DNA of 64,000 nt from Galerina marginata (taxonomy: Eukaryota; Basidiomycota; Agaricomycetes; Agaricales; Galerinaceae), in assembly GCA_023014335.1 (NCBI GenBank), contig JAECYW010000009.1, positions 1,984,001-2,048,000 on the forward strand, given 5' to 3'. Position numbers and translations under genes: made by a program. Within the stretch, counting starts at the first letter, position 1, and every line of letters begins with the position of its first letter. The notes below the pieces were generated by a model. It saw only the letters and a list, made by a program, of their open reading frames with translations, ran no database searches and was not told the origin of the DNA. Positions 12,563 to 23,639 of this stretch are shown one piece after another.

Positions 12563-15500
12563 CTTCATTCGGCATGATCCCAATACGAACACGAGCAACA
12601 GCCCCGATACCCAGCTTCTATATCAAAGTACCCCTTAATATGAATATCCCTAGGTTCGTTTATCCAGAGAACCGCCACTCTTCAGAACTACCCCTCCTTC
12701 TATCTTTTCATTGGTTGAAAGGTTTGCGCCATCTCTTCAAAACGACTCTGACGTCGCGAACGCTCCGGATCAATGCTAAGTTAGTCAAATCACCATTCCC
12801 ATCGATTCGGTTAGCTCTGTAAACCAGTTTAACCAGCAACTGGAAGTTTACAAATCGACGGTTGGAACACAGACCTTCCAGTAAACATTCTGGATCCATG
12901 TGGCATCTCTCTGCATAAATAACACTCTGGGTTGTATCAAATCCTCGGTCTTTGCTAACTGTTTTATCATCAACAATCGCTTCGGTCGGTCTTCAGTCAA
13001 AGTTGTCTCGCACACATACATTCAAAAATTAGCTCGATGGAAAATTGGTGATATCTTACCCTTAACATCCAGTCGCTTAATTGGAGATTGACCTGTTCTT
13101 GTGCGAAACGAATTATTTAGGTAGACGCTTCAGCAGATTAAACGTCATGCCGGTCAATTAGCAGTAGGCAAGAAAATATCTCACGAACAATGAAACCAAG
13201 CGCCATGTCAACAGGCCAGGGTAGTGCAGAGGATCGAAACCTGTTGGAGTTCAAGTTGAGGAGGAAGAGCTGACTGACATCAACATATTCAAGTTGAGGA
13301 GGAAGAGCTGACTGACATCAACCACCTCTCGCTTAGCTCGCTTAACTCTCGCTTAGCCGTAGCACAGCCTCCGTTTTCGAAATCCCGATTGGGAATTCGA
13401 GTTGACCACAAGTTGATCCAACCAAGTTTTTAGAATTGAGCACCCTTATTAGCGAGAAGACATCTTGCGAACAATCTTGAATAATTACGTTGAGCATAGC
13501 CATAATACTCCAGTAGATACCCTGAGCAGGTACTATATCAGGTCCTTCTCTTGAGATTGGAAGCACAGAATCCAAGGATAATTCCTGCCATATGCAACCA
13601 TTTGATATCTGAATGACTCCTCGTAGCAAAGTGGTGTCTACCTTGCTTTTAGGACGTTCTGATTGACACGTCCATCTTCTGAGATTACTCCTCCCTGAGC
13701 GCTGCATCTCAAAAGGAAATATTCCATCCTACATATACCGAACGCCACTCTATATTTAGCAAACATTCCTCATCAAGGTGAATCAGGGAGGATCTTTGAA
13801 CCTTGGCAGTTCAGGAAGAAGCTTCCTCTGTAGCTCGTTTCAAGGCTTGTTTTCATTATGGGCGGTGGCCCCACCGTATTTATAGTATATTCCGAAACTA
13901 CATACAGCTTGTCGAATCATAAACCGGCTCCTGGAGCGATTTTCTATATTTTCCACAGGACATGAGCAGTAAACTCAGTTCAACCAACTCGGCCGTTGAA
14001 ATGTAGCACTGTCGTATTTTGGAGGAACCCCTCCCAAAAGGGAAGTCATCGGGGGATCACGAATTCCTTCGCGTGCCGCCATCAGCGGCAGGTCTGCGGC
14101 ATTGTCGTCGTTTTCGACATCGAGCTGGTTTACCAGCAATTTCGTGCTTTTACTCAGTCTTTTGAGCACTTAAAATTTAAGCTGAACCTATTGCATGTGT
14201 AGTAAAATTTAGGGCACTTACTTCACCGTTTTATTGTGGTTGGAATGTCCTGAGAAGAGGGAAGTCCTCGAGCAAGCCTCTGGCCGACCGCAGGTAGAAA
14301 TGATAAGTAAAAACAGTTTTTCAGACCAGTAAATGCATAATAGCACAGTTCAGGTTTATTTTAAGCCCATCTCCCCGGGTTCGAGCTCAATATTCACGAT
14401 AGCGAGGGCAGTGGACGCCTGCCGACTCATGCCGCTGATGGCTCACGATACTTTCGTGATAGCTAAGGACGGCCACGAAAAGCCGGGTTTCCAAATATGA
14501 TTATCCAGAAAAAAGATGATGCGATGTGGACGTCTCAGCTCTTCCTCACTGGCAGGAAGCTTGAGAACGACCAACAATCGCTTCTATTATGGCGTGCTAC
14601 ATTCTGCTTCTGGTGCCGCTTAAATTTCGGAATTTACTCGGCTGTTGTTCTAAGGATGAAATGTTTCCAACTTCTCCGGCTGATTCGGAAGGCTTAAAGA
14701 AGGATTGGAAATTGATACTCCGGAGAAAGCAATAAGGTTTTAAAACTCCTTGTTGAGAACTCCGCGGCTGCTTAGATTTCTAAGTACTTTCTACACTGGG
14801 AACTCCGCGGTTGTTATTGTTATTTTAATATGCCCGCCTCACCCGAAATGTTGTGATGCACATGAGTATATTCTGGGTGAGCCGTCATTAATTCATTGCT
14901 TGGCAGTTCTGCCGACGATCTAGTGACGAAGCGTCCGTATTCCTCGTTCCAACATCGTTGAGTTATAAGTAGAGGAAACGAACCAAGAAAGAACATCAGG
15001 AGTTGGAGTATATGTGAGATACTACCCTCGTGGAAAATACAGAAGAGCCCCAAATTTACTTACACCAACTTCTCGTCTTTCGAGTTCTTGGACCAAAAAA
15101 TGAGCGCTCACTGAAATTTATTATTCGTGGTGCAGTCTGTGGGTGATCTGATCGATAAAATTGACATGAATGGCTTGTCAGTCTCAGGCCGCTTCATTTT
15201 AAAAGAGGGAGTTCGGCCATCTGCGTGTTGTACGGTCTCTAATCTTTCAACCTGTATCTCTACGGCCCATCCGCCTCCAGAGCTCGTATACTTTGGTGAC
15301 TACTAAATAGGAGCTTGCATTGAATTAACGTCGTGCCCCGCAGGTATGGGCCAAGAAAAGTGGGAATTTAGTAGTCTCTCCTAGACAGACCGTGATATAG
15401 GTGAAGAGAGGTACTTCGATTTTATGTATGGAGTTCACGGATTCAAGGTGTAATGAACTATGGCTGTGATTTACGCTTAGACTGTCGGTTAAGATCAGTT

Positions 15501-15697
15501 TTCTTGCATCTCTCGTCCGTTCTGCACTTCACACAGCAAAAAGAAATATTTCCTGTCTCCCAAGATTTGGATTCACTGGCAGAACATCTTCAAATCCACG
15601 TCCAGCCCCTTAAATAAGTACTCCCGGTTGCTTCATAAACAAATCAACACAGCTTATGAGTAAATCGGTGGCTACAGAGGATATACACTATGTATGT
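12563..15697. other. 3.1-kb gene-poor interval
   Basis: Many stops occur in all six frames, and the open frames are short with no known motif. A near-perfect direct repeat of 35 bp sits at 13250-13322. A short repeated gaactccgcgg motif occurs near 14757 and 14799. This looks like decayed intergenic DNA downstream of the MFS gene. Confidence 0.5.
13250..13322. repeat. Two-copy direct repeat, unit 35 bp, period 38
   Basis: The unit begins ttcaagttgaggaggaagag and ends gactgacatcaac. It occurs twice with a 3-bp spacer and no differences that I can see. This points to a recent slippage or repair duplication. Confidence 0.85.
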
Positions 15698-17881
15698 TTA
15701 GGCTTGAGCATGCGGTGACCCTTTTGTCTCAGATCCTGCTTTCGGTGTTGCTTCTTCCAAATCCCACTGTTCATCCCTAATAACCTTCATTGGAACCTCT
15801 TGCATCAACAGGGCGCTTAAAAGTCCCGCCCCGCTCAGCCCAAGCATCACTCTCCACAATGTTCGCAAACTCTGCGAAAAGGCTATCCGGGCCTCGAGCT
15901 GTATTGCTGGAGGAAGGGACGGTATTTTAGGTATCGCGCCATAAGCAATTTGAACTCCTGCCGGGAATTGCGAAATGAACGAAGGAGGAAGTTTGTGAGA
16001 AAGATTATTCTGGAGTACAGCGCCACCTATGGCGACTCCCCAACTCTATTGCGAACCAAGTTAGCCAAATTTCCTTATATAAAGCATTAACTTGATTACC
16101 TGAGCGAAACTCCTCACGAACGTAAAGAAGGCCAAGGCCCTCGCATTGTTGCTAAACGGCAATGGAGCCAGAATTGGAAACTGCGTTCCTACCCAAATCG
16201 CACCGAGCCCAATACCCATAATGGTTTGGAAGCCGATATACCACGATCTGGGTGAATCTATGTCGAGCATGGATAGCAACCCGAAAGCGATAACGATCAA
16301 TACCCAGCCAATGTAATGTTGAGGACGGTATTTGGCCGATATTTGGACAGACGCCCCGGTTACGATGGCAAAAGGAGCGATTGTGAACGCTAATCCAAAC
16401 ATGTCCACTCCAGAACGAAGTGGTGACGCCAGCGTAACAGCTTGGAAGTAGACAGGGAGATAATCTGTTATAAGCAATCAGGGAAAGTCGAGATATCGGG
16501 AGGGAAGTTGTCCGCACAAACCACCGCTATACAGACGATCCCATGGAAGAGGGTCTGAAGATACCTATTCCAGAATTATTGGGCGATATAAAGACCCATT
16601 GATATTGGACATACCCGCTAAACGAAGTACGATTTCCTATGACACGCCACGGCATCTGGTTCGGCATTGAGTGAACTGATGCGGAACATGAGAGATAAAA
16701 CTAACCGTCGGTTCTGTGCTCCAGAACACCTCAACGAGGAAGAAACATACAATGCCAACCGCTCCAATGCAGAGTGGGGCGACAACTTGAGCAGATGACC
16801 AGGGATGCTTAAAGCCACCCCAAGTCAAAGCTAGGACGATTGATGCAGTGCTTCCAATAATGAATATGTTCCCTCTGGAGGTAAAAAGTCAGGGAGACGG
16901 TTCAAGATAGGGAGGACAGCTTACACCCAATCAATCTTTGTCATGCTTTCCTTAAACCCCGTTTTCGGTGCTTTGACCCGAAGGAATACAAAAACGAGCG
17001 CAAAAGCGATTCCACAGACGGGAATATTGAGCCAAAATAGCCAGCGCCAGGATCCTGAACCCGCCAGTGCCCCTAAAGTAATTATTAGTCCAGATGGGAG
17101 GAGTGTTAAACTGAAAGCATTACCGCCTATCGTAGGGCCAACACCGCTATAACAAGGTTAAACGGAGGATTACGGCGAAGATAAATTTGCCCACCAGGAG
17201 AATGCCCAAACGCTGAGCCAGGAATTTAGGATAAAGTAGACCGAATGGAAGAGAGGAGAACAACGTACGTTGCATTGATACCCAAGAAAAAGCCTCGTTC
17301 CGTCAAGGGTACGAGATCAGCATAAATTATTTCTGTAACCGCGATGCATCCTCCTCCACCGAAACCTTGAAGGGCTACAAGAAAGAGCTTCCGTTAGGAG
17401 ATTAGGATCGATATTTGAACCGACTAACCCCGGCCAGCAATTAGCATGTTCATGTTTTGAGCTGCGCCGCATATGGCTGAACCAATCGCAAAGAAGGCAA
17501 TGGAAATCAGGAGGACAGGTTTTCTGCCGAAAGTCGATGCCAGGCCACCACACATTGGTAGGAAAGCTGTAGACGCCAGAGCGTAGGCGCTTCCAGCCCA
17601 TATGAAATCGTCTCCGTCCAGCTTTTCAACAACGGTTGGTAAAATTGTAGAAACAGCAGTCTGGAATCTTTTTAGAGCTCGGAACTGAAGTCCTAGCGGA
17701 CGGCGCTCACGAAGTCAAGTGCAGATAGCATATCGCAGGCCCATCCTGCAACGAAAACCATCCAAAATGCGGTGTCCCTTTTGCGTCTTTGAGGCTCCCG
17801 TTGTATTACTTCTTTCTCGACGCTCTCGGAGGGTGTCGTACTTGTATTTTCTGGATACACGGGTGTCGTTTCTTCAGCCAT
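15698..17881 (-). CDS. MFS transporter, DHA2-like (drug/H+ antiporter type)
   Basis: A many-exon gene starting at 17881. The soluble N-terminus is followed by the first helix (FWMVFVAGWACDMLSALDFV). The next exon reads TAVSTILPTVVEKLDG and then the MFS motif-A loop GLASTFGRKPVLL. After it come GSAICGAAQNMNMLIAGR and ALQGFGGGGCIAVTEIIYAD, a typical DHA2 block. Later exons carry further helices (about 16061-16477: YLPVYFQAV, SGVDMFGLAFTIAPFAIVTG). The tail ends in a short charged stretch and a stop at 15698. The family exports small molecules by proton antiport at the plasma or vacuolar membrane; the substrate cannot be read from sequence. It is the left-most gene of the possible metabolic group at 15.7-32.6 kb. 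Exact internal exon borders were not all resolved. Confidence 0.85.
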
Positions 17882-18653
17882 GGTTGATGTCCTAAGTACC
17901 AGTATGAGAGAACTGGCGTGAAGTTATACGAAGAACCGTTTTACCAATGAGCTCAGATTCTATCTCAACAAGATGTACTAATTTGCATCCTTCTCGAAGG
18001 ACACAGAGCTGATTCGAAGGACCCTTCCGCACTTTCCATTGGATAGTATTCCTATGGCTGTGAGGAGTTGCAAGGTGAACCGAACCACACATACCCCGCG
18101 TGGCAGATTTAAGACGCGATTCAATGCGCCGCATTGCCGACAGGCTATTTATATTTCGGGGAGAACAGCCTCCAAGGAAGCTGTTCGGCGAGACGGCAGG
18201 TTAATAGTGGCGCTCGAAATGATTTCCCGTCCCACAACGCTCAATATTTTTAGGTACCCCACCGGGAAATAGTTTCGAGCGCCACAAGGCATCAAATCTT
18301 TGATTCGAGTGTTGTCTGTTTGGTGGTTCAAGATTGCCTTGAAACCCCTGAAGTAAAACACCAAATTTAGAATATCTGGCATGAATTCAAATGCCGGTCC
18401 GTTCGAATTTCGCTGTGCCATCACTTCTCTGTGTGAACAGCCAGTCGCAGTTTCAATTGTGTTTGATTATGATGAATATCAAGCAGGTAGATGGACGTGA
18501 GTCCGTTTTAACCTTACACATGTGTTAAATTGGTGCCGGACGGAGCGCAAGTACTTCGCAAGGCGGAGGCTCCTGGCTATCCTTATAAACTATCCGCTCA
18601 GCTCAGATCTTGTGGTGATTTCCACCTGTAAACACCTTCATCTACTTTGCAGT
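17882..18653. promoter_or_regulatory. Divergent intergenic region between MFS and DUF6534 genes
   Basis: A 770-bp head-to-head spacer that should carry both promoters. No strong coding signal is present. I saw no specific operator that I could defend. Confidence 0.4.
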
Positions 18654-20381
18654 ATGTCTTCTGGACCTCCTTTGAGCCTTCCGCCAGTTCCAAACCTTGG
18701 TTCAACCTATGGTGTCGCGTATATTGCCCTTGTTATCTCTGCTATGTCTGTTTTCACATATATCACAGCTTCCCCGTTCCAGCTGTTTACCATTTTCTAG
18801 GCTCTACGGGGTGACATGCCTCCAGACATTCATCTATTTCTTAAACGCTGGCAAAGACCCCATGTGGATTAAACTCTTGGTTATCGCGACTCTGTGAGCC
18901 CACTTGCGTCATTTGCATTTTGGTGTGTTATGAATCTTAAATAAATAGGGCAATCGACACCCTCCACGAAGTCCTTCTGATTCATGTAGGATACTACTAC
19001 TTCATTCAGAATTTCTTCAATCCTGTGGCCTTGCAATCTGGAGTTTGGTATAGCCGGTGTATTCTTATAGCTGCAACACACGCTAATCAATCCTACAATC
19101 AATCTTACAGGAGCGTCATTGTGAGTCACCTTTTTCTTTCCAGGAAGACCGTAGTGCTTAATGTTCATCTGTGAATTTCCAGTCACACATGTTTATCAAT
19201 GTAAGCCACTCTCTTTGACCTTCTGGCCAACGCTGACCTATATGTACTTCAAGGGAACAGCAGCATTCCTGGTTGAATGGTAAGAAATCGTAAACATTTT
19301 ATGACCAGCTCCAACTAGCTTTGTAGCTTCATGGTCTGGCGTTTGCATTTCTGTGAGTAATTCTTTTTTTCGGCCTATTTTTCTTATTTTAGTTCTAGTG
19401 AGCAAGCAGAATTATCTCATTACTCTTCCCGCTGTATGTACCCACCTTCTCGTCTACGACAGTGCTGACCACAGATTCTAGATGATTCTCGTTATGGCAC
19501 ATCTGGGTACGTGTACACCAGAAAACACGTTTCAGGATTGCTAAATGGTGGTTCATATGTAGGAGTCGACTATGGTATCACTCACATTTCCGCAAGGTTT
19601 CCCTATAGTGAAAGCTAATGATTTCCTTAGCTTGGCCCATTCAAGCCTTCCTTCTACCGGATAGATCGTTCACGCGCATTAAGGATCTCACAGTATGTTT
19701 ATCAGTCTGGTCCGGAAGTCCTGTCGTTCATAGCATCTCCAGCCCACTGCCGTCAGCGGCTTCGTTATTGGCTCTATAACAGACTTGTACATCACCGGAA
19801 CTTTGGCGTACTTCCTTTGGTCCAGTCGCACAGGGTTTAAACGGTCAAATAACATGATTTATAAGCTCATTCAGTACTTTATCACGACTGGTCTCCTAAC
19901 AACAGTGGATAATATTATCAGTTTGGTTTTGGTGCACGATTTCAGCTCTCATTTTTGAAGCCTCCTGACTAATCCCTCACTCCATAGTATGTCACAAACC
20001 CTCAGGACTTCTATTACATGTTTTTCAGTTTTATGATGGCCAAACGTGTGTTTTATTTATTTCAATTCACTGCCTTGCCATCCCAACAACTGAAATTGTG
20101 GTCACACAGTGTACATTAACTCCCTCCTGGCCACGCTCAACTCGCGTCAGTCTATACGTGAGGCTGGAGGCATGGAGGTGATGTCCATGACCCACGTTGC
20201 AGGTTCCCAGTCGAATCCAAATAGTAATTCATTGAAAGTCCATGTCAGCACCGTAAGTTTACGGCCATTAGTCGCTCCGTTCGGTAATTTCTCACAGTCA
20301 TTACAGATGAAATTTGCCGATTCATTCAAAGACAGAGACAATGGCGAGGACATTGGGAGAAATAAGTCCAGCTTGACTTAG
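18654..20381 (+). CDS. Seven-helix membrane protein with DUF6534
   Basis: The gene starts MSSGPPLSLPPVPNLGSTYG at 18654 and is cut into many small exons. Hydrophobic stretches follow one another: YIALVISAMSVFTYI, GVTCLQTFIYFLNAGKDPMW, LHEVLLIHVGYYYFIQNF. The diagnostic DUF6534 end is NPQDFYYMFFSFMMAK, then VYINSLLATLNSRQS. A last intron (GTAAGT after the HVST codons, acceptor before MKFADS) leads to a short polar tail and a stop at 20381. DUF6534 proteins are abundant in Agaricomycetes, have receptor-like topology and no proven function. It is divergent to the MFS gene. Confidence is high for the family and moderate for inner exon borders. Confidence 0.8.
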
Positions 20382-20739
20382 AAGCTCAGAAACCATGCCG
20401 AGACAAAGTTGGTGACCACGAGAACAGGACTCACGAGTTTTAACTCAAGTTATCTATTGCCACTGGCGGTTTGCTAGACTTGTTGATATCTACTTACTGC
20501 GAACGAAAGAGCAATATTGAAAGTCTCCCAGATTACACCGACATAGCATGGTCGCACTAATAAGGGGAGTTTGAAGTTGTGTTATGTAAGTGTTGAGCGA
20601 GCGCATATGCATTGCGAGCATTAGCCGCGCGAGGTGGTATTTTATTAGAACCTGCTTGCGATCGTTTTATATTTTGTAAATATGGTGCTTCTGGGAAGGA
20701 AGTTGAAATCAATGAATACGGGTATTTTTACTGAGATGG

Positions 20740-21060
20740 CGTGTCTTTGCGGCGCCGGCCGCGACGACTGGGGAAACCCAGACCTCTTGGGGGGATGCAA
20801 TCCCCCCAAACCCCCTGTTTGCCTGCGGCGCGACGCTGCGCTGGCTTCTCTCTGCGCTAGCCTTTTCACGGGGGATTGCATCCCCCAGTACCCCCACTTT
20901 ACGCTGCGCTGCCTTTTCATGTGGGATTGCATCCCATTACCCCCCCTTTCCGCTGCGCTATCCTCTTCGCTGCGCTGCCTTTTCGCTGCGCTAGCGTCCC
21001 CGGTCCTGACCGCGCCTTCGGCGCCACGCTTGCGGCGTGAATACACTAGGAGGACGCGTT
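20740..21060. repeat. GC-rich patch of short repeats and hairpins
   Basis: The patch contrasts sharply with AT-rich flanks. It contains at least three small hairpins of one design: arms TTGGGGGGAT / ATCCCCCCAA around GCA (20786-20808), GGGGGAT / ATCCCCC around TGC (20870-20886), and GGGAT / ATCCC around TGC (near 20923). Between them the motif cgctgcgct recurs many times. This resembles the GC clusters known from some organelle genomes and may be a mobile or transferred cluster. I cannot tell which. Confidence 0.6.
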
Positions 21061-21540
21061 CGCAATGTATTTACCTCACAATATAATTTATTTAAACTAT
21101 AGCCGAGAAATACAAACTGTTGCCAATTTTTATAAGATTCCTTCAGTGCATCTTTTTTTCCTATTGTGAATGGACAGGTAAATATTGGAATACCATTACT
21201 AACAAGAAAAATGGATGCTTACTTCGTGAGCTCCCAGTCTTGAGTCGCCCTCGGATGCTCGGGCTCATGTAGTGCTCGAGTTGTAATGCTGATTTGGGGG
21301 ATAAATTAAGCAGTATTTGAATCAACATTTCGTCTTTGGCGGCCCTGTTTTTACTAATCTGAGCGATGGTGCAACCTATGGTCAATAAAAAATGGGCTGT
21401 CTTCATGCTTTTCCACTTCGCGGAATTTTCATTGCATAGACGCCGGTTTAGCAATTCGGAAAGAAAATATTTTAATTGGATGAAATACTGATGGAGCAAG
21501 TAATGGTGTTGTGGAAATTGCTTCTGATGCAGCTGAGGAG

Positions 21541-21592
21541 GATTGCACCTCTCCCCATCGTGCACTGCTCCCCGATGGGGAGAGGTGCAATC
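21541..21592. repeat. Perfect inverted repeat, 20-bp arms
   Basis: The left arm 21541-21560 (GATTGCACCTCTCCCCATCG) and right arm 21573-21592 are exact reverse complements around a 12-nt centre. There is no U-run typical of a simple terminator. It may be the tip of a miniature transposon or a recombination product. Confidence 0.85.
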
Positions 21593-21699
21593 TCTTCTGA
21601 TTAAAAAACAAGCCCCGCGCCTGCGGCGCCAAACAGCTGCGAAATCAGAACACGGTAAATTTATTGGTATGAAGTCCCGGTGTTCTCAAAAATTTTGCT

Positions 21700-21776
21700 C
21701 CCTTTCGGAATTGAACTAACACGCTCATTCGGTTGAAATCTCATCCGAGCCGCTTACCAACTATACCACGACTGGC
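21700..21776 (-). other. tRNA-like sequence (degenerate tRNA or tRNA-derived SINE head)
   Basis: On the minus strand a good Pol III A box, TGGTATAGTTGG (21757-21768), is followed 52 nt later by a B box, GTTCAATTCC (21707-21716). The spacing fits a tRNA with a long variable arm. The acceptor and T stems do not pair properly, so a working tRNA is unlikely. Confidence 0.35.
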
Positions 21777-22168
21777 TGTGATAATATTGACATTTATGTA
21801 ACTATGATACGCTCTAGGTTCAGGTTGTCGCCAATCCCTTATTAGCGTATTTGGCCATTACTTGGCCTTGGGCGGCGTGAGTCTCAATTCCCATTCTACC
21901 TGGGTGTTGTGCGGTCCTTGAGGTTATTGGGTGATCTGGCTTCGAAGATTTTTCGGATAATTGTACTGGCCTCTAAAGAGAACCAGCTGAATTTATGACA
22001 GCGCTCAACGGCGCGGGAAATCCCCAAGGAGGGCGAAGATAGATTAAGATTTCATTTAAACATTGCGCTCGAGGACGTGCAAGTTATCTAATTTGCGCTT
22101 TAATTCACATGATGCTGACAACACATCCGAGAAGGCCGAATCGACACCAAGGGGGGCCGCAAATAAAA

Positions 22169-23639
22169 CTAGACTAGCATTTCACCTCCCGGAGAAGTAT
22201 ATGTAGACGTGGGCCGAAGAGGCAATCCAGCCTGCCAATCGCGTGGTCAGCACGGTCAACCAACTAAAGCAAGGGAGACAAATACTTTTAAATATGTAGC
22301 ATCAATCCATTCCATCTGAGTTATCGATTCCTCTGCAGTAATCCATGTTTTTGGCTCTTTCCCGTCCAGTTTGTCGACAAAGGATTCCAGCATATAGCGA
22401 TATGACGACCACCACTGCTCACCAGGACCGCTCTTCGGCTTATAAACCTTTTCTGTCCGCCCAGAACCTTTTGTAGGCTTGACTTTGATCGAGTGAAAAT
22501 AATGAGGCATGGCGGCACCACTGTAGATAATCTCCCCGAGTTCGCATTTGATAGTAAGAGAATTGCGTGGGGGAGTAGGGATGATACCCAGAGAAGGCGG
22601 TATGGCAATGTCGACAAGGGTTTCCGCAGTGATATCAGATGGGAAGGTGTATCTCGCGGTCATAGCACGGTCAATCCTAGAGTCTTTGACATAGGGGGAT
22701 GACGTTGCTTCGATAACCTCGATAGGGTCGGCGGATGTAATGTATCTGCTTGAAAGGAGTGTATAGACTAAAAAGTGTGCAGTGAGTTACCGACGAGTAT
22801 GGGAGGAGTCAAGATCAGATACCTCCTAAGTCCATTGTTGCTCCACCTGCGAGATCGTAATACCACCTAAAATCATCCTTCGCGAGAATCGTCCCAGCTG
22901 TGAGGCAGAGATCCGAATGTATCCTCTGTATTTTTCCGAGTTCACCACTGTCGACAATCTCTTTGACACGGTGCAAGGCCGGGTAGAACCTTCATCTCAG
23001 AATGAGGGAGATCACGACCCAAGGCCAAAGTCGACCTACCTGTGATGGTATCCTTCCATGAGAATGAGACCCTTCTCCTTCGCATAATGGAAGATGGCTC
23101 TGGCCTCCTTTGCGTTACTGGTACAGGGCTTTTCAAGGAGCACGTGTTTACCGGCCTCAAGAGCGCGCATCGTCCATTCGTAATGAAACCCGTTAGGCAA
23201 CTAGGTGAAAGAACATTGATTAGACCTCCAAGTTAATGAGCATGCAAAAAGTAAATTCTCACGGCGTTGTATACCACGTCAATTTCAGGAGAGTCGACAA
23301 GATCTACAAGTCGAAAATTAGCTAATTTCAGCTTTAAGGGAGAACATACCCTGGTAGCTGTCAAGGACGAGAGGAATGAGATGGGTTTCTGCATAGACTC
23401 GCGCCTTTTCCTTGCTTCGTGCGGCTATTGCAATGACCACAGCCCTCGGGTGACTGCGAGCGGGTTTAATTATTCCCGCAGGCCCGATTCTGGCAGCGCC
23501 AAGGATTCCAAACCTCCAGGGACGTTCGTCTTTGACGACAGTTTTCGGGTTTTGGAGCTAAAGGGAGAAGTTAATGACATTGTTACCACTGATGAACAAG
23601 CAGAGCTACCGTGAGGTTGCGGGAAATGAGGTCAATCAT
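22169..23639 (-). CDS. Gfo/Idh/MocA-family NAD(P)-dependent oxidoreductase
   Basis: The start at 23639 gives MIDLISRNLT. After a 51-nt intron the Rossmann fold appears (PWRFGILGAARIGPAGII, then AVVIAIAARSKEKA). Later exons show ALEAGKHVLLEKPCTSNAKE, whose Glu-Lys-Pro motif carries the catalytic lysine of this family. Next come MEGYHHR / FYPALHRVKE, a DDFRWYYDLAGGATMDLG block and the C-terminal alpha/beta domain. A final 54-nt intron (GTATTTG donor, GGCAG acceptor) replaces the apparent stop at 22256 by AGLPLRPTSTYTSPGGEMLV. That fits the family's usual 'GLP.RP' ending. Relatives include dimeric dihydrodiol dehydrogenase and NADP D-xylose 1-dehydrogenase, which oxidise sugars or dihydrodiols. 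The actual substrate is unknown. Confidence 0.88.

Larger units (their letters stand above)
20382..22168. other. Gene-poor, repeat-bearing interval
   Basis: No protein gene is supported. The interval holds a GC-rich patch with small palindromes (20740-21060), a perfect 20-bp inverted repeat (21541-21592) and a tRNA-like sequence (about 21700-21775, minus). Each is listed separately. The long minus frame across the GC patch is a product of its low-complexity composition. Confidence 0.5.

Noticed and set aside
20645..21086. Two overlapping 130-codon frames in the GC-rich patch
   Set aside because: Frames on both strands arise from GC-rich low complexity; there is no domain and no splice context.
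22256..22280. Stop of the oxidoreductase at 22256
   Set aside because: A 54-nt intron with clean GT and AG ends leads to a family-typical AGLPLRPTS ending, so the earlier stop is intronic.
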